Below, in pieces: positions 16,405-25,785 of a stretch of 64,000 bases of DNA. The DNA lies in NCBI GenBank assembly GCA_934277375.1, contig CAKQTZ010000011.1:15820-79819 (forward strand), in the 5' to 3' direction. The first letter of the stretch is position 1, and the number at the start of each line of letters is the position of its first letter. The notes under the pieces were generated by a model that had not been told where the DNA came from, made no database searches, and saw nothing but the letters and a program-made list of their open reading frames with translations. The DNA comes from an uncultured Coprococcus sp. Lineage in GTDB: Bacteria; Bacillota; Clostridia; Lachnospirales; Lachnospiraceae. The position numbers were made by a program, and so were the translations under genes.

Positions 16405-19400
16405 TGAGAAAGAGGAAGCTAAGAGGAGGTATAGCTGTACTATCACTTGTGGCGGTGCTGGGAGTGGGTCATGGCGTCTCTGTATATGCGGATGATGCGC
16501 AGGGAGGTGATTCACTTGTCACTGCGGATCCGTCAAAAGGGATAGAATATCTGTATGAGGATGGTTCAACAACACCATCAGGTATAGTGCTTAACGGTAA
16601 TTCTGTAATTATAAAGAAATCAGAGAATTCTACAGACTCAAACAAGCTATACAATGTGTACAATGATGCAAATAAGAATGGTGTGCTGGACGATGGGGAA
16701 GAAGAGTTCACTATCGATGGAAATGCGGATTTCAGTGGTGATAATGAGATATATGGTGCATACAAAGAAAAGGTAAATGCACCCATATCAATCACACTGG
16801 AAGATGCGCAGGTAGCTGCGTTATACGGTATATATGGTGGTGCCATAGATGCTGGTTCCGAAGAAAATGCTATATCTATAAGGGTAGATGGTGAGTCGGG
16901 ATTGCAGTATATATGCGGTGCATATCAATCAAATGTAACAGGAGATATAAGCCTGACACTGGATGGAAAATCCAGCATGAACATGGCTCAGGCCGCTATG
17001 CAATCCAGCGTATCAGGAGATGTAAATGTCAATGTGCGGGGAAATGCTGTGGCAAAGGATGTTAAAGCCCTTGCTTCTACATATTGTACAGGTAATCTGA
17101 CTATTGATACAGAGAGTACAGTTGATGTAAACAGTATGCAGGGACTTTACAGCTCAACGATAGATGGGGATATCACTGAAAATATTAATTACAGCACCGA
17201 TAATGGCAATGTGTCGGCAGTGACATATGGTTATTATTCAGGAAAAGATTACAGTGTGCAGGGCAATGTTATATTTAACATGAAGAATGCAGCTATCAGC
17301 CAGGTGTATCCTCTCAGCAAGGGTGTAAAGGTTAAGAAGAATGTGAGCATAGATATACAGAATTCCAAGGCGAATTCGATGTCTGGATTATCTGACAGTG
17401 CAGATGTGTTGGGGAATGTAAAAGTCATCGTTGATGGTATGTCATCTGTGAACAGTTATTCCCTGAATATAAACGGAGTAACGAACAGTCAGGTCTCCGG
17501 GGATTACACATTCAATCTGGCAAATACATCAGGTGATAGTGTATACATATACGGAATATCATCTGCATCAGTCCTTGGCAATGTCGACATAGACATGAAT
17601 GGAAATGGTGCAAAGGTCAACGATCTGTATGGAATAAAACAGAGTAATATAGATGGCAGTACAGATATAGATATCGAGAACTGGAAATCAGATTACTACA
17701 AACCATATGCATTGAGTTCAGTAACATTTGCCCAGACTGAACCTGAGAATGCAGACGCATATGCTAATGTTATCACAATGAAGAACATAAGTTGTGACGG
17801 TGATGGTGTACAGGCTATAACCAGTGTCAAGGACATGGCATCAGTACATCTCATCATGGATAACGTAAATGTAAAAGATGATCTGTATGGAATATACAAC
17901 AACATGAACATGAATGGCAGGATAAAGGTTGATGTGTCGGGATGCAGCGCGAAAAACCTGTACGCATTCAGTCCACAGTATTATTCTGAGATGAATGGCG
18001 ACGTGGAACTTAATGTGTCGGACAGTAGAGCAACAAACAGCATGACCATATGTAACCAGGCTAAATTCATGGAGAATCTGAAAATCAATGTGAAAGATGT
18101 TGTGAGCAAAACTTTCCAGGGATGCTATGGTGGAACATACAGTAAGGATGTTGACATAGTTGTGAATGGTGTGAATGACACATCATATGTAGATGAATCT
18201 GGCAGCCCTGTTGTTGATTCGTATGCAGACGCAGGGAAAGGAGGCTTTGCGCCGATTGATAATTGTTCAATAGCAGGAAACTTTACAGCAGACATATCAA
18301 AGGTTCATTTTGCGTCATGTGGACTGGCTGGTGAAAGCTACAACTGTGGTTATCTGGGACCAAAAATCGACATAACACTGGATGATAGCAGCTTCAATGG
18401 TTCAAGCAGCAATTATGTATATCTGTTGAAAGAGAGCTACAATGGTAATGTAGATTATGAGCAGCCGGAAGCAGATATCAGGATCAAGAATACTGATTTC
18501 TCAAAATGCACATCAGCAGTATTTGCTGTTGGAGTATATAAGAACAGAAAGACAGATGTGACAATAGATGACACATGCGTCATGCCGGATGATTATTACA
18601 TGTATCCAAGCTACAATGGCACAAATGGATTTGTGACGATGACATATGACGGCAATATATACTATGGCGGAGACAAGGTAGTTCTTGATAAGGATGTAAC
18701 AGCTAAAAATATATATTTTGGAAGCAGAAATGAGAACTGTGGTACAGGTGGGGTCAGGGCAGTTATCGAGAAAGGTGCCAATGTAACAGCCACAGAAGGT
18801 ATATATGTTATAAATGGTTCAAATGTTCTGAACAAAGGAACTATCAAGGGTGCATTCAAATCATTTGAACGAAATGTGGGTTATATATATGCAAAGAGTG
18901 GAGTTATAGAGGATGCATCTGCACGTGAGAATGTGAATATATATTATCCTCTGAATATAATCAGTGACAGCAAGGCTGTGACATTGTCAGTTTTGGGAAC
19001 AGCAACCACAGACATGGATGCAGGTATTACATATGGACTGGCAGGAGAGGATATAAAACTTACGCCGGTTATAAAGAAGGGTTACAACCTTGATAAAGTA
19101 TCTTTCAGAGGCGCTGGTGATACAAATGACAATACGCCTACAGAGGCGGATGGCCAGTACACATTCAGTATGCCGGATGAAGTGTGTACGGTTACAGTGG
19201 CAACATCTGGAAAGCAGATAGTTGTATCAAAGACCACATCAGATCCGTCTGCGGTACTGGGAAAAGAGTACACAGCGCAGTCTCCACTCTATGATCTGCA
19301 GAATCTCGTCATATCAAATGATGGCAAAGAGGGCGAGGTGACATACAGACTGGACGAGGCAGACGGACTGCCTGAAGGCCTTGAACTGGCAGCAGGTCAG

Positions 19401-22400
19401 ATAATAGGAACTCCGGGCGTGCTTTATGAAGACGGAAAGAAGACAGTTATATATGTAATTGGTAAGAATGGAACAGAGGCAAAACTTACACTAAACGTCA
19501 TAGTTTCAAACGACGACAAGAAGCAGACAAACAGTGACAGCCGTATTACCGTTGATGAGGAGAATAAGAGCATATGTCTGAATGGTACATCAGTAGTAAT
19601 AAAGGCGAAGGATGATACTGACACAGAGATATATGTGGATGATGACAGGGACGGCGAAGCTGATGGCACAGAGGCTATGTACAGCGCAGATCTGTCTGAC
19701 TATACGATAGTTGGCATAGATGATACGGTGTACAGACGTAGTCTCAGGATCACCATGACAGGGGGAGTTGTAAAAGAGATATATGGTGCCAGAAACTCGG
19801 AGATATCATACAAGAATGGAGATGCTGTCACCGTCAATATAAACGGCGGTAAAGTGACAAGTGTGTATATGCTTGACAACACGAAAGTGGATGGCACTAT
19901 AGCATACACCACAGCAAATGATACGGTAGGCACCATAGAGACTGTGACAAGCAGCACCACATCATCATATACAGGTTATATCAGCCGTGGAGGTTCAGAC
20001 AATGTCACAATAGGTGGAACATATGTGATGGATAAGAAGATCACGGCAGCATCGCTTAGAGTATATGATGACGCGGTGGTGACAGTGAATGCGCCTGTTG
20101 AGCTTACAGGCGCCCTGCAAATATACGAGGATACAAATGCTGTGTTTAATGATACAGTGAATGCTGGCAGTATGGCGTTCTACAGGAACTCGGAAACCAC
20201 ATTGAACGGTGATACCAGCCTGAAAAGCCTGAGTATACTGAATTACAACACTCAGCTTACAATTGGTGAAAATGCAACATTTGAATCCGAGAAAATAAAT
20301 ATTGATCAGTACTGGGCAACAGTATACCAGAAGGGTACGCTGAAATGTCCTTCAGATCAGTTCACAAATAATAAGGGAACATGGGTAGTGGCAGGTAAGA
20401 TAGCTGATGGTACAGATACCAGCAGCTGGGCAGGTCTGTACTACAGAATTGAGGCATGCACTACAAATATCAATGGCACGACAGTCAGTCTGCCAAGCCA
20501 GACAAATGTCATGACATATGAGAATAACATGTATTTTAAGAAGAATCAGACTGTTAAGGTGAACTACACAGATGCTGCCGGTTACGTTGCATATGTGTCA
20601 GCAAATGGCGGAGATCAGGTTGAGGGAAAAAATGGCAGTGCCAATGTGACAGGTTTTGATGGTCCGATGACCATAAATGTTGAGTATGTTGCAAAACAGA
20701 TATCTGTTGCCAAGGAGTATTCAGATCCTGTTCTGCTGGCAGAAAAAGAATATACAGCCGAGGCACCGGCATATGATCTGACACTTCTTAAGATAACAGA
20801 TGATACGGATAAGGCATATGGAACAAACAGACAGTATAAGCTCAGAAGCGGTTCAAAGCTTCCAGCAGGTCTCATGCTTGATGCAGGTAAGATAGTAGGA
20901 ACTCCGACCACAGCCGGTGAAACTGCTGTATCATTTGTGGTGACAGGACGTAACGGAACATCTGCTGATGTGAAAGTGACATTTAAGGTGCAGGCTGCAG
21001 GAACAGACCTTCCTGATATCAACAAGCTTGCCATAACAGTAGATACCGAAAACAAGAAGATAGATCTGGGTGGAAATTCAGTAGTCATAATTGCTGATTC
21101 CACAAACAGCAGCAACAGTGCCATATATCTTGACGTTGATCATGATGGAATAGCAGACAATTCCACACCACTCAGAATATCAGGAGCATCGTCATATAAT
21201 CTCTCAGGCTATGGGATATATGGATATACTGACTCTGCAAATACATTTGATGGTGACATGTCTATCGTACTCAGAAGCGGAACAGTTGGAAGTATATTCG
21301 GAGCAGGCTCGACAGGAAACAGTGCTGACAGGGTGACTGTGAACGGAAGTGTGACCGTTCAGCTCATGGGCGGATTCGTGAAAGACAAGGTTGTGGCTGC
21401 CGGTAAGGGCGATGTAACTACCGTCAACTTTATAGCTGGAAACGGACAGATAGGTAAGACGCTGTATGGTACATACTATACAGACGCACAGAATGTGAAT
21501 TTCGCGTTTACAGGTGCTGCACAGATGCACTCCTCAAGTAAAAACGTACAGGAGATATATGCTACATATGGTGGAAGTGTTGCCGGGGATATATCTGTAA
21601 AGGCTGGTACAACTGAGAAGAGTTATGCATTTGCCTATGGCAATGATTACAGAAACAGTTCGTCATACTTCCATGGAGTATACAGGACTACAGTCCGTGG
21701 CAATGTAAATTGTGAGATAAAGGGAGATCTGTACACAGGAAAAGAAAACCACATGGTCAGCGAATCTGATATAGACGGTGATGTGAACATAGAGATCAAA
21801 TCAGGTTATATCGGCAGCTCTGATCTGAACAATGAAAGCTGGAAGGCGCTTGTATATAATTACAGCAAGCATAAGGTGAGAAATGTAATTGTAAATGCCG
21901 GAACAGAAGGCGCTGTGACAGGAACAATCGCGATAGTATCCGGAGGAATCGTAGATAAGGTTGTATACCGTGACAATAACACCAGCTCAACGGCGAATGT
22001 GATCCCAGTGGCAAGCAACTTCTATGTTGAGAGCATGGGTTCACTCTATATGGCAACTTCCGACAAGGTAACAGTTGGAGGAGACTGCACTATAGATGAG
22101 GACGTACAGACAAAACAGATAGAGATATTAAAAGATTCAAACGTGAAGATTGCTGAGGGCGTGACAGTTACGAATACTTCATCAGGTAAAAAAGCACTTA
22201 CCTCAACTATCACAGGTAATATAGAGAATCTGGGAACATGGAATGTGAATGGTCCTGTGGATGTGACAGGAACATTTGTAAACAGAGGAACATTGAATCT
22301 TACAGGAAATATTCAGACAACGTCGGCATTTGACAATTATGGTGTTATGACAGCGGACAGTACTGAGACATTTACGATCGGATCGGCTTCAAAGCTCATA

Positions 22401-25400
22401 AATCATGATGGAGCCATGTTTACATTTGGCAAGCTGGCAAACAGCGGCATGATAGTAAACTATGGAGATCTAAGGCAGCTTGTAACGACAAACTCACTTG
22501 GAACGGGAAGCATACTGACAACAACAGTACCTGATTTCAAGTACAAACTGAATAATTACAGAACAGTATATTACAGAATGGATGTTGATTACCCAGCATA
22601 CTGTTTTAAGGATGGAGATGCAAAGCTGACGATTGGTTCAGCAGCAACCAAGGGTGTATTGAAGTCCGAGGTGACTGGCGATGATGCCACATATGTCAAA
22701 TGTGGTGGCTCGTTCTATATAAATATCCAGGGTGAACCAATAGATAATATGACTATAGATTCAGTAGTATTTGGATCTTCAGATACTGCAATGACCACCA
22801 GCAACAATACGCTGTGGAGTGGAGTTATGGTATATGAACCGGCTGTTGCCACCGTGAATATGACAAAGAGCGAGGCTTCAAATATAATTCTTGCAAAGAC
22901 AGAGGATGAGATCACAGCTCAGGTTGGAGTGAAGACAACAGTTGACACACCATTATATGATCTCACAAAGATAGAGATAGAGAATGATGAGGCAGTGGAA
23001 AATGGATATGTTGCATATTCACTTGCAAATGGACAGGCTCTTCCAAAGGGACTTCGTATGTCAGGTGGCAAGATATATGGAGAGCCGGTTAATGCATCAG
23101 ATGTAGAGCAGAGCGTTGTGTTCAGAGTGCGTGGCCAGAATCAGACGATGGCTGAGTTTACACTGAAGATTGCTAAGATAGAGAAGGGCGTTCCAACACT
23201 TGCAGAGACAAAAACCATAGAAGCTTATGCAGGTAAGACTCTTGCTGATGTGGCACTTCCTTCGGCTGTAAATGGTAAATATCAGTGGGCAGACACCACA
23301 CAGTTACTCGGCAAAGCGGGAACATCCGATCGGTACGATGCATACTTCATACCAGATGATGCAGCTAATTATGACTGGAGCAAATTGGATAAGAGCAGTG
23401 GTACATATGAGAAGCTGGATGATGGAAGTGAGAGGATAGCTGTGAAACTCACAGTATATGTCAGAAAGCAGGATCCTGTGTATAATGTGCCGGAAGGAGT
23501 CACAGCGGTATATGGTCAGAAGATAGGCGATGTAGCAGTTGCTGAGACAGAAAACGGAAGATTTGTATGGGAAGATGCAGACCAGTCTGTCGGGGACGCA
23601 GGCAGAAAGACATTCCTTGCAACATTTGTACCTGCAGACGAGGATGTATATGAGAGGGCTGAACACATCGAGATCGAAGTCGAAGTGCAGCCGGTGAAGG
23701 CAGAATTCACACAGGCGATCGAGACCATCAAACTGGATGAGAGCAGACCGCTCTCAGAGATAGACCTTCCAGAGCGCGAGGATGGTGCATATGTATGGTA
23801 CACCGACAGGTCAGTCCAGGCGGTAAATGGAGAGTCTTATAATCTGTGCTTCAGACCAGTTGATATAACCAATTATGACTGGACTGGAATCACCGGATGG
23901 AACAAGGCATACAAGGGTGTGGTATTTAAGGTAAGGATAGAGATAGAGCAGAGAGAGATACCATCAATAGAAGCGGTTGATCCTCTCACTGCAGTTGTCG
24001 GTTCAAAGCTTGAGGATGTAAAACTTCCATCCGCGTCAAATGGAACTTATAGCTGGGCAGACGGAAGCCAGACAGTGGGACATGTCGGATCAGCAGATCA
24101 GTACGATGCATATTTTGTTCCAAGTGATACGGAAAAGTATGATTGGAGCAAACTTGATCCTTCGCAGGGTGTATACGATTTACTCGATGATGGAAGTGTA
24201 AGGATCACGGTTAAGATAACAGTGAATGTGGTTCCACACAAGGCAGTATTTACACAGAAGGTGACACAGCTCACGGCAAATGAAGGCGATACGCTGGCTG
24301 CGATCACACTTTCTAAGATAGAAGATGGCACATATGTATGGTACACAGACAGCAGTACAAAGGTAGTTGACGGAGCAAGCTATAAGCTTTGCTTTGTACC
24401 TGCGGATACAACTAATTATGACTGGACAGATATTTCGGGATGGAATGCAGAAGCTGGAGGAGTTGTGTTCGATGTGAAGATCACGGTCAATAAGGGATCG
24501 GGTACAAATCCAACACCAGGCACAAACCCAACGCCAGGTACAAAGCCAACGCCAGGTACAACTCCAACGCCGGTTAAGCCACAGCATGTGCATTCATATG
24601 GCAAAGCATTTAAGTCGAATGGAACATATCACTGGTATCAGTGCAGCTGCGGAAATGTAAAGAGCAAGGCAAAGCATGTATGGAATAAAGGTGCAGTCAC
24701 AAAGAAGGCAACGGATACAGCAAAGGGAATAAAGACATACACATGTGCAAAGTGTGGTTATAAGAAGACAACTGCTATCCCAGCACTTGGCAAGAATATA
24801 GGAAATTCAAAATACGGAGTGAAGGTGAGTGGTGTATCCACAAAGACATATACTGGCAGAAAGATCACCCTCAGTAAGCTGACAGTCAAGATGGGCAAGA
24901 CTACACTTAAGAAGAACGTTGATTACACTGTAACCTACGCTAATAACAAGAACATAGGAACTGCAAAGGTCAGGATAACCGGTAAGGGCAAATACAGAGG
25001 AAGTATACTGAAGACATTTGCCATAAAGGCAGGCAAAGGTAAGGTATATACTGTAAAACAGGCCAAAACTAAGGTTGTCTATAAGTACAAAGTGACAAAC
25101 AATGCAGGAGGAGGCAAGGGCACGGTAACTCTGATTGGAACAACAAGAAAGGCAACAGACAAGAAGTTCAAGACAGTTACCATAGATCCTGTAGTGAAAA
25201 TAGGCGGTGTTAATTTCAAGGTTACAGCAGTCGGAGACAAGGTATTCAACAGGTACAAGTACATCACTAAGGTCACAATAGGTAAGAATGTGACTAAGAT
25301 CGGAAACAGAGCATTTGCCGGATGTACATCACTCAAGACACTTGTGATAGGTAAGAATGTAAAGTCTATAGGCAGTGCAGCATTTATAAGCTGTAAAAAG

Positions 25401-25577
25401 CTGGGACTCGTAAAAGTGACATCTACCAAAATGAGTAAGATAGGCAGATCGGCTTTCAAGGGGGTAAATGCAAAGGTGACTTTCAGACTTCCAAAGAAGC
25501 AGTACAGATCATATGTCAGAAAGCTCAAGGTAAAGAGTGTTGGCACACCTAAGAAAGCAGTATACAAAAAGATGTAG
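16404..25577 (+). CDS. Giant secreted modular surface protein (3057 residues)
   Basis: The ATG at 16404 follows GGGAGG by 7 bases. A signal peptide (basic MRKRKLRGG, hydrophobic core, cut near VYADD, about residue 30) starts the protein. Three large blocks (from about 78, 1072 and 1573) each carry an EF-hand-like Asp-rich loop such as DVDHDGIAD followed by repetitive beta-strand segments likely to form a beta-helix. Three putative-Ig (He_PIG-like) domains lie near 937-1035, 1432-1530 and 2159-2260, with a GLxLxxGxIxGTP core. Four or more repeats with ANYDWSKLD or TNYDWT follow (about 2269-2696). Then come a TPGT-rich linker (about 2698-2726), a zinc-ribbon-like Cys/His module, an Ig-like domain and a C-terminal BspA-type LRR_5 stretch. 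There is no LPXTG sorting signal. A role in adhesion or glycan contact is inferred. Confidence 0.88.
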   Translation: MRKRKLRGGIAVLSLVAVLGVGHGVSVYADDAQGGDSLVTADPSKGIEYLYEDGSTTPSGIVLNGNSVIIKKSENSTDSNKLYNVYNDANKNGVLDDGEEEFTIDGNADFSGDNEIYGAYKEKVNAPISITLEDAQVAALYGIYGGAIDAGSEENAISIRVDGESGLQYICGAYQSNVTGDISLTLDGKSSMNMAQAAMQSSVSGDVNVNVRGNAVAKDVKALASTYCTGNLTIDTESTVDVNSMQGLYSSTIDGDITENINYSTDNGNVSAVTYGYYSGKDYSVQGNVIFNMKNAAISQVYPLSKGVKVKKNVSIDIQNSKANSMSGLSDSADVLGNVKVIVDGMSSVNSYSLNINGVTNSQVSGDYTFNLANTSGDSVYIYGISSASVLGNVDIDMNGNGAKVNDLYGIKQSNIDGSTDIDIENWKSDYYKPYALSSVTFAQTEPENADAYANVITMKNISCDGDGVQAITSVKDMASVHLIMDNVNVKDDLYGIYNNMNMNGRIKVDVSGCSAKNLYAFSPQYYSEMNGDVELNVSDSRATNSMTICNQAKFMENLKINVKDVVSKTFQGCYGGTYSKDVDIVVNGVNDTSYVDESGSPVVDSYADAGKGGFAPIDNCSIAGNFTADISKVHFASCGLAGESYNCGYLGPKIDITLDDSSFNGSSSNYVYLLKESYNGNVDYEQPEADIRIKNTDFSKCTSAVFAVGVYKNRKTDVTIDDTCVMPDDYYMYPSYNGTNGFVTMTYDGNIYYGGDKVVLDKDVTAKNIYFGSRNENCGTGGVRAVIEKGANVTATEGIYVINGSNVLNKGTIKGAFKSFERNVGYIYAKSGVIEDASARENVNIYYPLNIISDSKAVTLSVLGTATTDMDAGITYGLAGEDIKLTPVIKKGYNLDKVSFRGAGDTNDNTPTEADGQYTFSMPDEVCTVTVATSGKQIVVSKTTSDPSAVLGKEYTAQSPLYDLQNLVISNDGKEGEVTYRLDEADGLPEGLELAAGQIIGTPGVLYEDGKKTVIYVIGKNGTEAKLTLNVIVSNDDKKQTNSDSRITVDEENKSICLNGTSVVIKAKDDTDTEIYVDDDRDGEADGTEAMYSADLSDYTIVGIDDTVYRRSLRITMTGGVVKEIYGARNSEISYKNGDAVTVNINGGKVTSVYMLDNTKVDGTIAYTTANDTVGTIETVTSSTTSSYTGYISRGGSDNVTIGGTYVMDKKITAASLRVYDDAVVTVNAPVELTGALQIYEDTNAVFNDTVNAGSMAFYRNSETTLNGDTSLKSLSILNYNTQLTIGENATFESEKINIDQYWATVYQKGTLKCPSDQFTNNKGTWVVAGKIADGTDTSSWAGLYYRIEACTTNINGTTVSLPSQTNVMTYENNMYFKKNQTVKVNYTDAAGYVAYVSANGGDQVEGKNGSANVTGFDGPMTINVEYVAKQISVAKEYSDPVLLAEKEYTAEAPAYDLTLLKITDDTDKAYGTNRQYKLRSGSKLPAGLMLDAGKIVGTPTTAGETAVSFVVTGRNGTSADVKVTFKVQAAGTDLPDINKLAITVDTENKKIDLGGNSVVIIADSTNSSNSAIYLDVDHDGIADNSTPLRISGASSYNLSGYGIYGYTDSANTFDGDMSIVLRSGTVGSIFGAGSTGNSADRVTVNGSVTVQLMGGFVKDKVVAAGKGDVTTVNFIAGNGQIGKTLYGTYYTDAQNVNFAFTGAAQMHSSSKNVQEIYATYGGSVAGDISVKAGTTEKSYAFAYGNDYRNSSSYFHGVYRTTVRGNVNCEIKGDLYTGKENHMVSESDIDGDVNIEIKSGYIGSSDLNNESWKALVYNYSKHKVRNVIVNAGTEGAVTGTIAIVSGGIVDKVVYRDNNTSSTANVIPVASNFYVESMGSLYMATSDKVTVGGDCTIDEDVQTKQIEILKDSNVKIAEGVTVTNTSSGKKALTSTITGNIENLGTWNVNGPVDVTGTFVNRGTLNLTGNIQTTSAFDNYGVMTADSTETFTIGSASKLINHDGAMFTFGKLANSGMIVNYGDLRQLVTTNSLGTGSILTTTVPDFKYKLNNYRTVYYRMDVDYPAYCFKDGDAKLTIGSAATKGVLKSEVTGDDATYVKCGGSFYINIQGEPIDNMTIDSVVFGSSDTAMTTSNNTLWSGVMVYEPAVATVNMTKSEASNIILAKTEDEITAQVGVKTTVDTPLYDLTKIEIENDEAVENGYVAYSLANGQALPKGLRMSGGKIYGEPVNASDVEQSVVFRVRGQNQTMAEFTLKIAKIEKGVPTLAETKTIEAYAGKTLADVALPSAVNGKYQWADTTQLLGKAGTSDRYDAYFIPDDAANYDWSKLDKSSGTYEKLDDGSERIAVKLTVYVRKQDPVYNVPEGVTAVYGQKIGDVAVAETENGRFVWEDADQSVGDAGRKTFLATFVPADEDVYERAEHIEIEVEVQPVKAEFTQAIETIKLDESRPLSEIDLPEREDGAYVWYTDRSVQAVNGESYNLCFRPVDITNYDWTGITGWNKAYKGVVFKVRIEIEQREIPSIEAVDPLTAVVGSKLEDVKLPSASNGTYSWADGSQTVGHVGSADQYDAYFVPSDTEKYDWSKLDPSQGVYDLLDDGSVRITVKITVNVVPHKAVFTQKVTQLTANEGDTLAAITLSKIEDGTYVWYTDSSTKVVDGASYKLCFVPADTTNYDWTDISGWNAEAGGVVFDVKITVNKGSGTNPTPGTNPTPGTKPTPGTTPTPVKPQHVHSYGKAFKSNGTYHWYQCSCGNVKSKAKHVWNKGAVTKKATDTAKGIKTYTCAKCGYKKTTAIPALGKNIGNSKYGVKVSGVSTKTYTGRKITLSKLTVKMGKTTLKKNVDYTVTYANNKNIGTAKVRITGKGKYRGSILKTFAIKAGKGKVYTVKQAKTKVVYKYKVTNNAGGGKGTVTLIGTTRKATDKKFKTVTIDPVVKIGGVNFKVTAVGDKVFNRYKYITKVTIGKNVTKIGNRAFAGCTSLKTLVIGKNVKSIGSAAFISCKKLGLVKVTSTKMSKIGRSAFKGVNAKVTFRLPKKQYRSYVRKLKVKSVGTPKKAVYKKM

Positions 25578-25623
25578 TGCCGGAAATTCATAAATGAATA
25601 AAATGGGCACACGATATTATAAG

Positions 25624-25656
25624 TGGGGCAGTCACATAGCAGTGGCTGTCCCATTT
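25624..25656 (+). terminator. Terminator-like hairpin after the giant gene
   Basis: TGGGGCAGTCAC (25624-25635) pairs with GTGGCTGTCCCA (25642-25653) with two G-T pairs, then ATTTGC. Confidence 0.65.
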
Positions 25657-25678
25657 GCATTGTTATACGACAAAGATA

Positions 25679-25707
25679 ATGACATGGGATAAAATATCTG
25701 TTATACT
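25679..25707 (+). promoter_or_regulatory. Promoter of the UvrD-like helicase gene
   Basis: ATGACA (25679-25684) and TATACT (25702-25707) are 17 bases apart. The leader then contains a CGGCTG/CAGCCG hairpin (25725-25756) before the helicase ATG. Confidence 0.55.
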
Positions 25708-25785
25708 GAACATATGTTTGCGAACGGCTGGCATGCATATATGTTGCTGGCAGCCGGATCGATAGTACATGATTAAGAGGAACAT

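Noticed and set aside
16469..25738. Many minus-strand ORFs opposite the giant surface gene
   Set aside because: Shadows of a repetitive, codon-biased gene without starts, motifs or neighbours.
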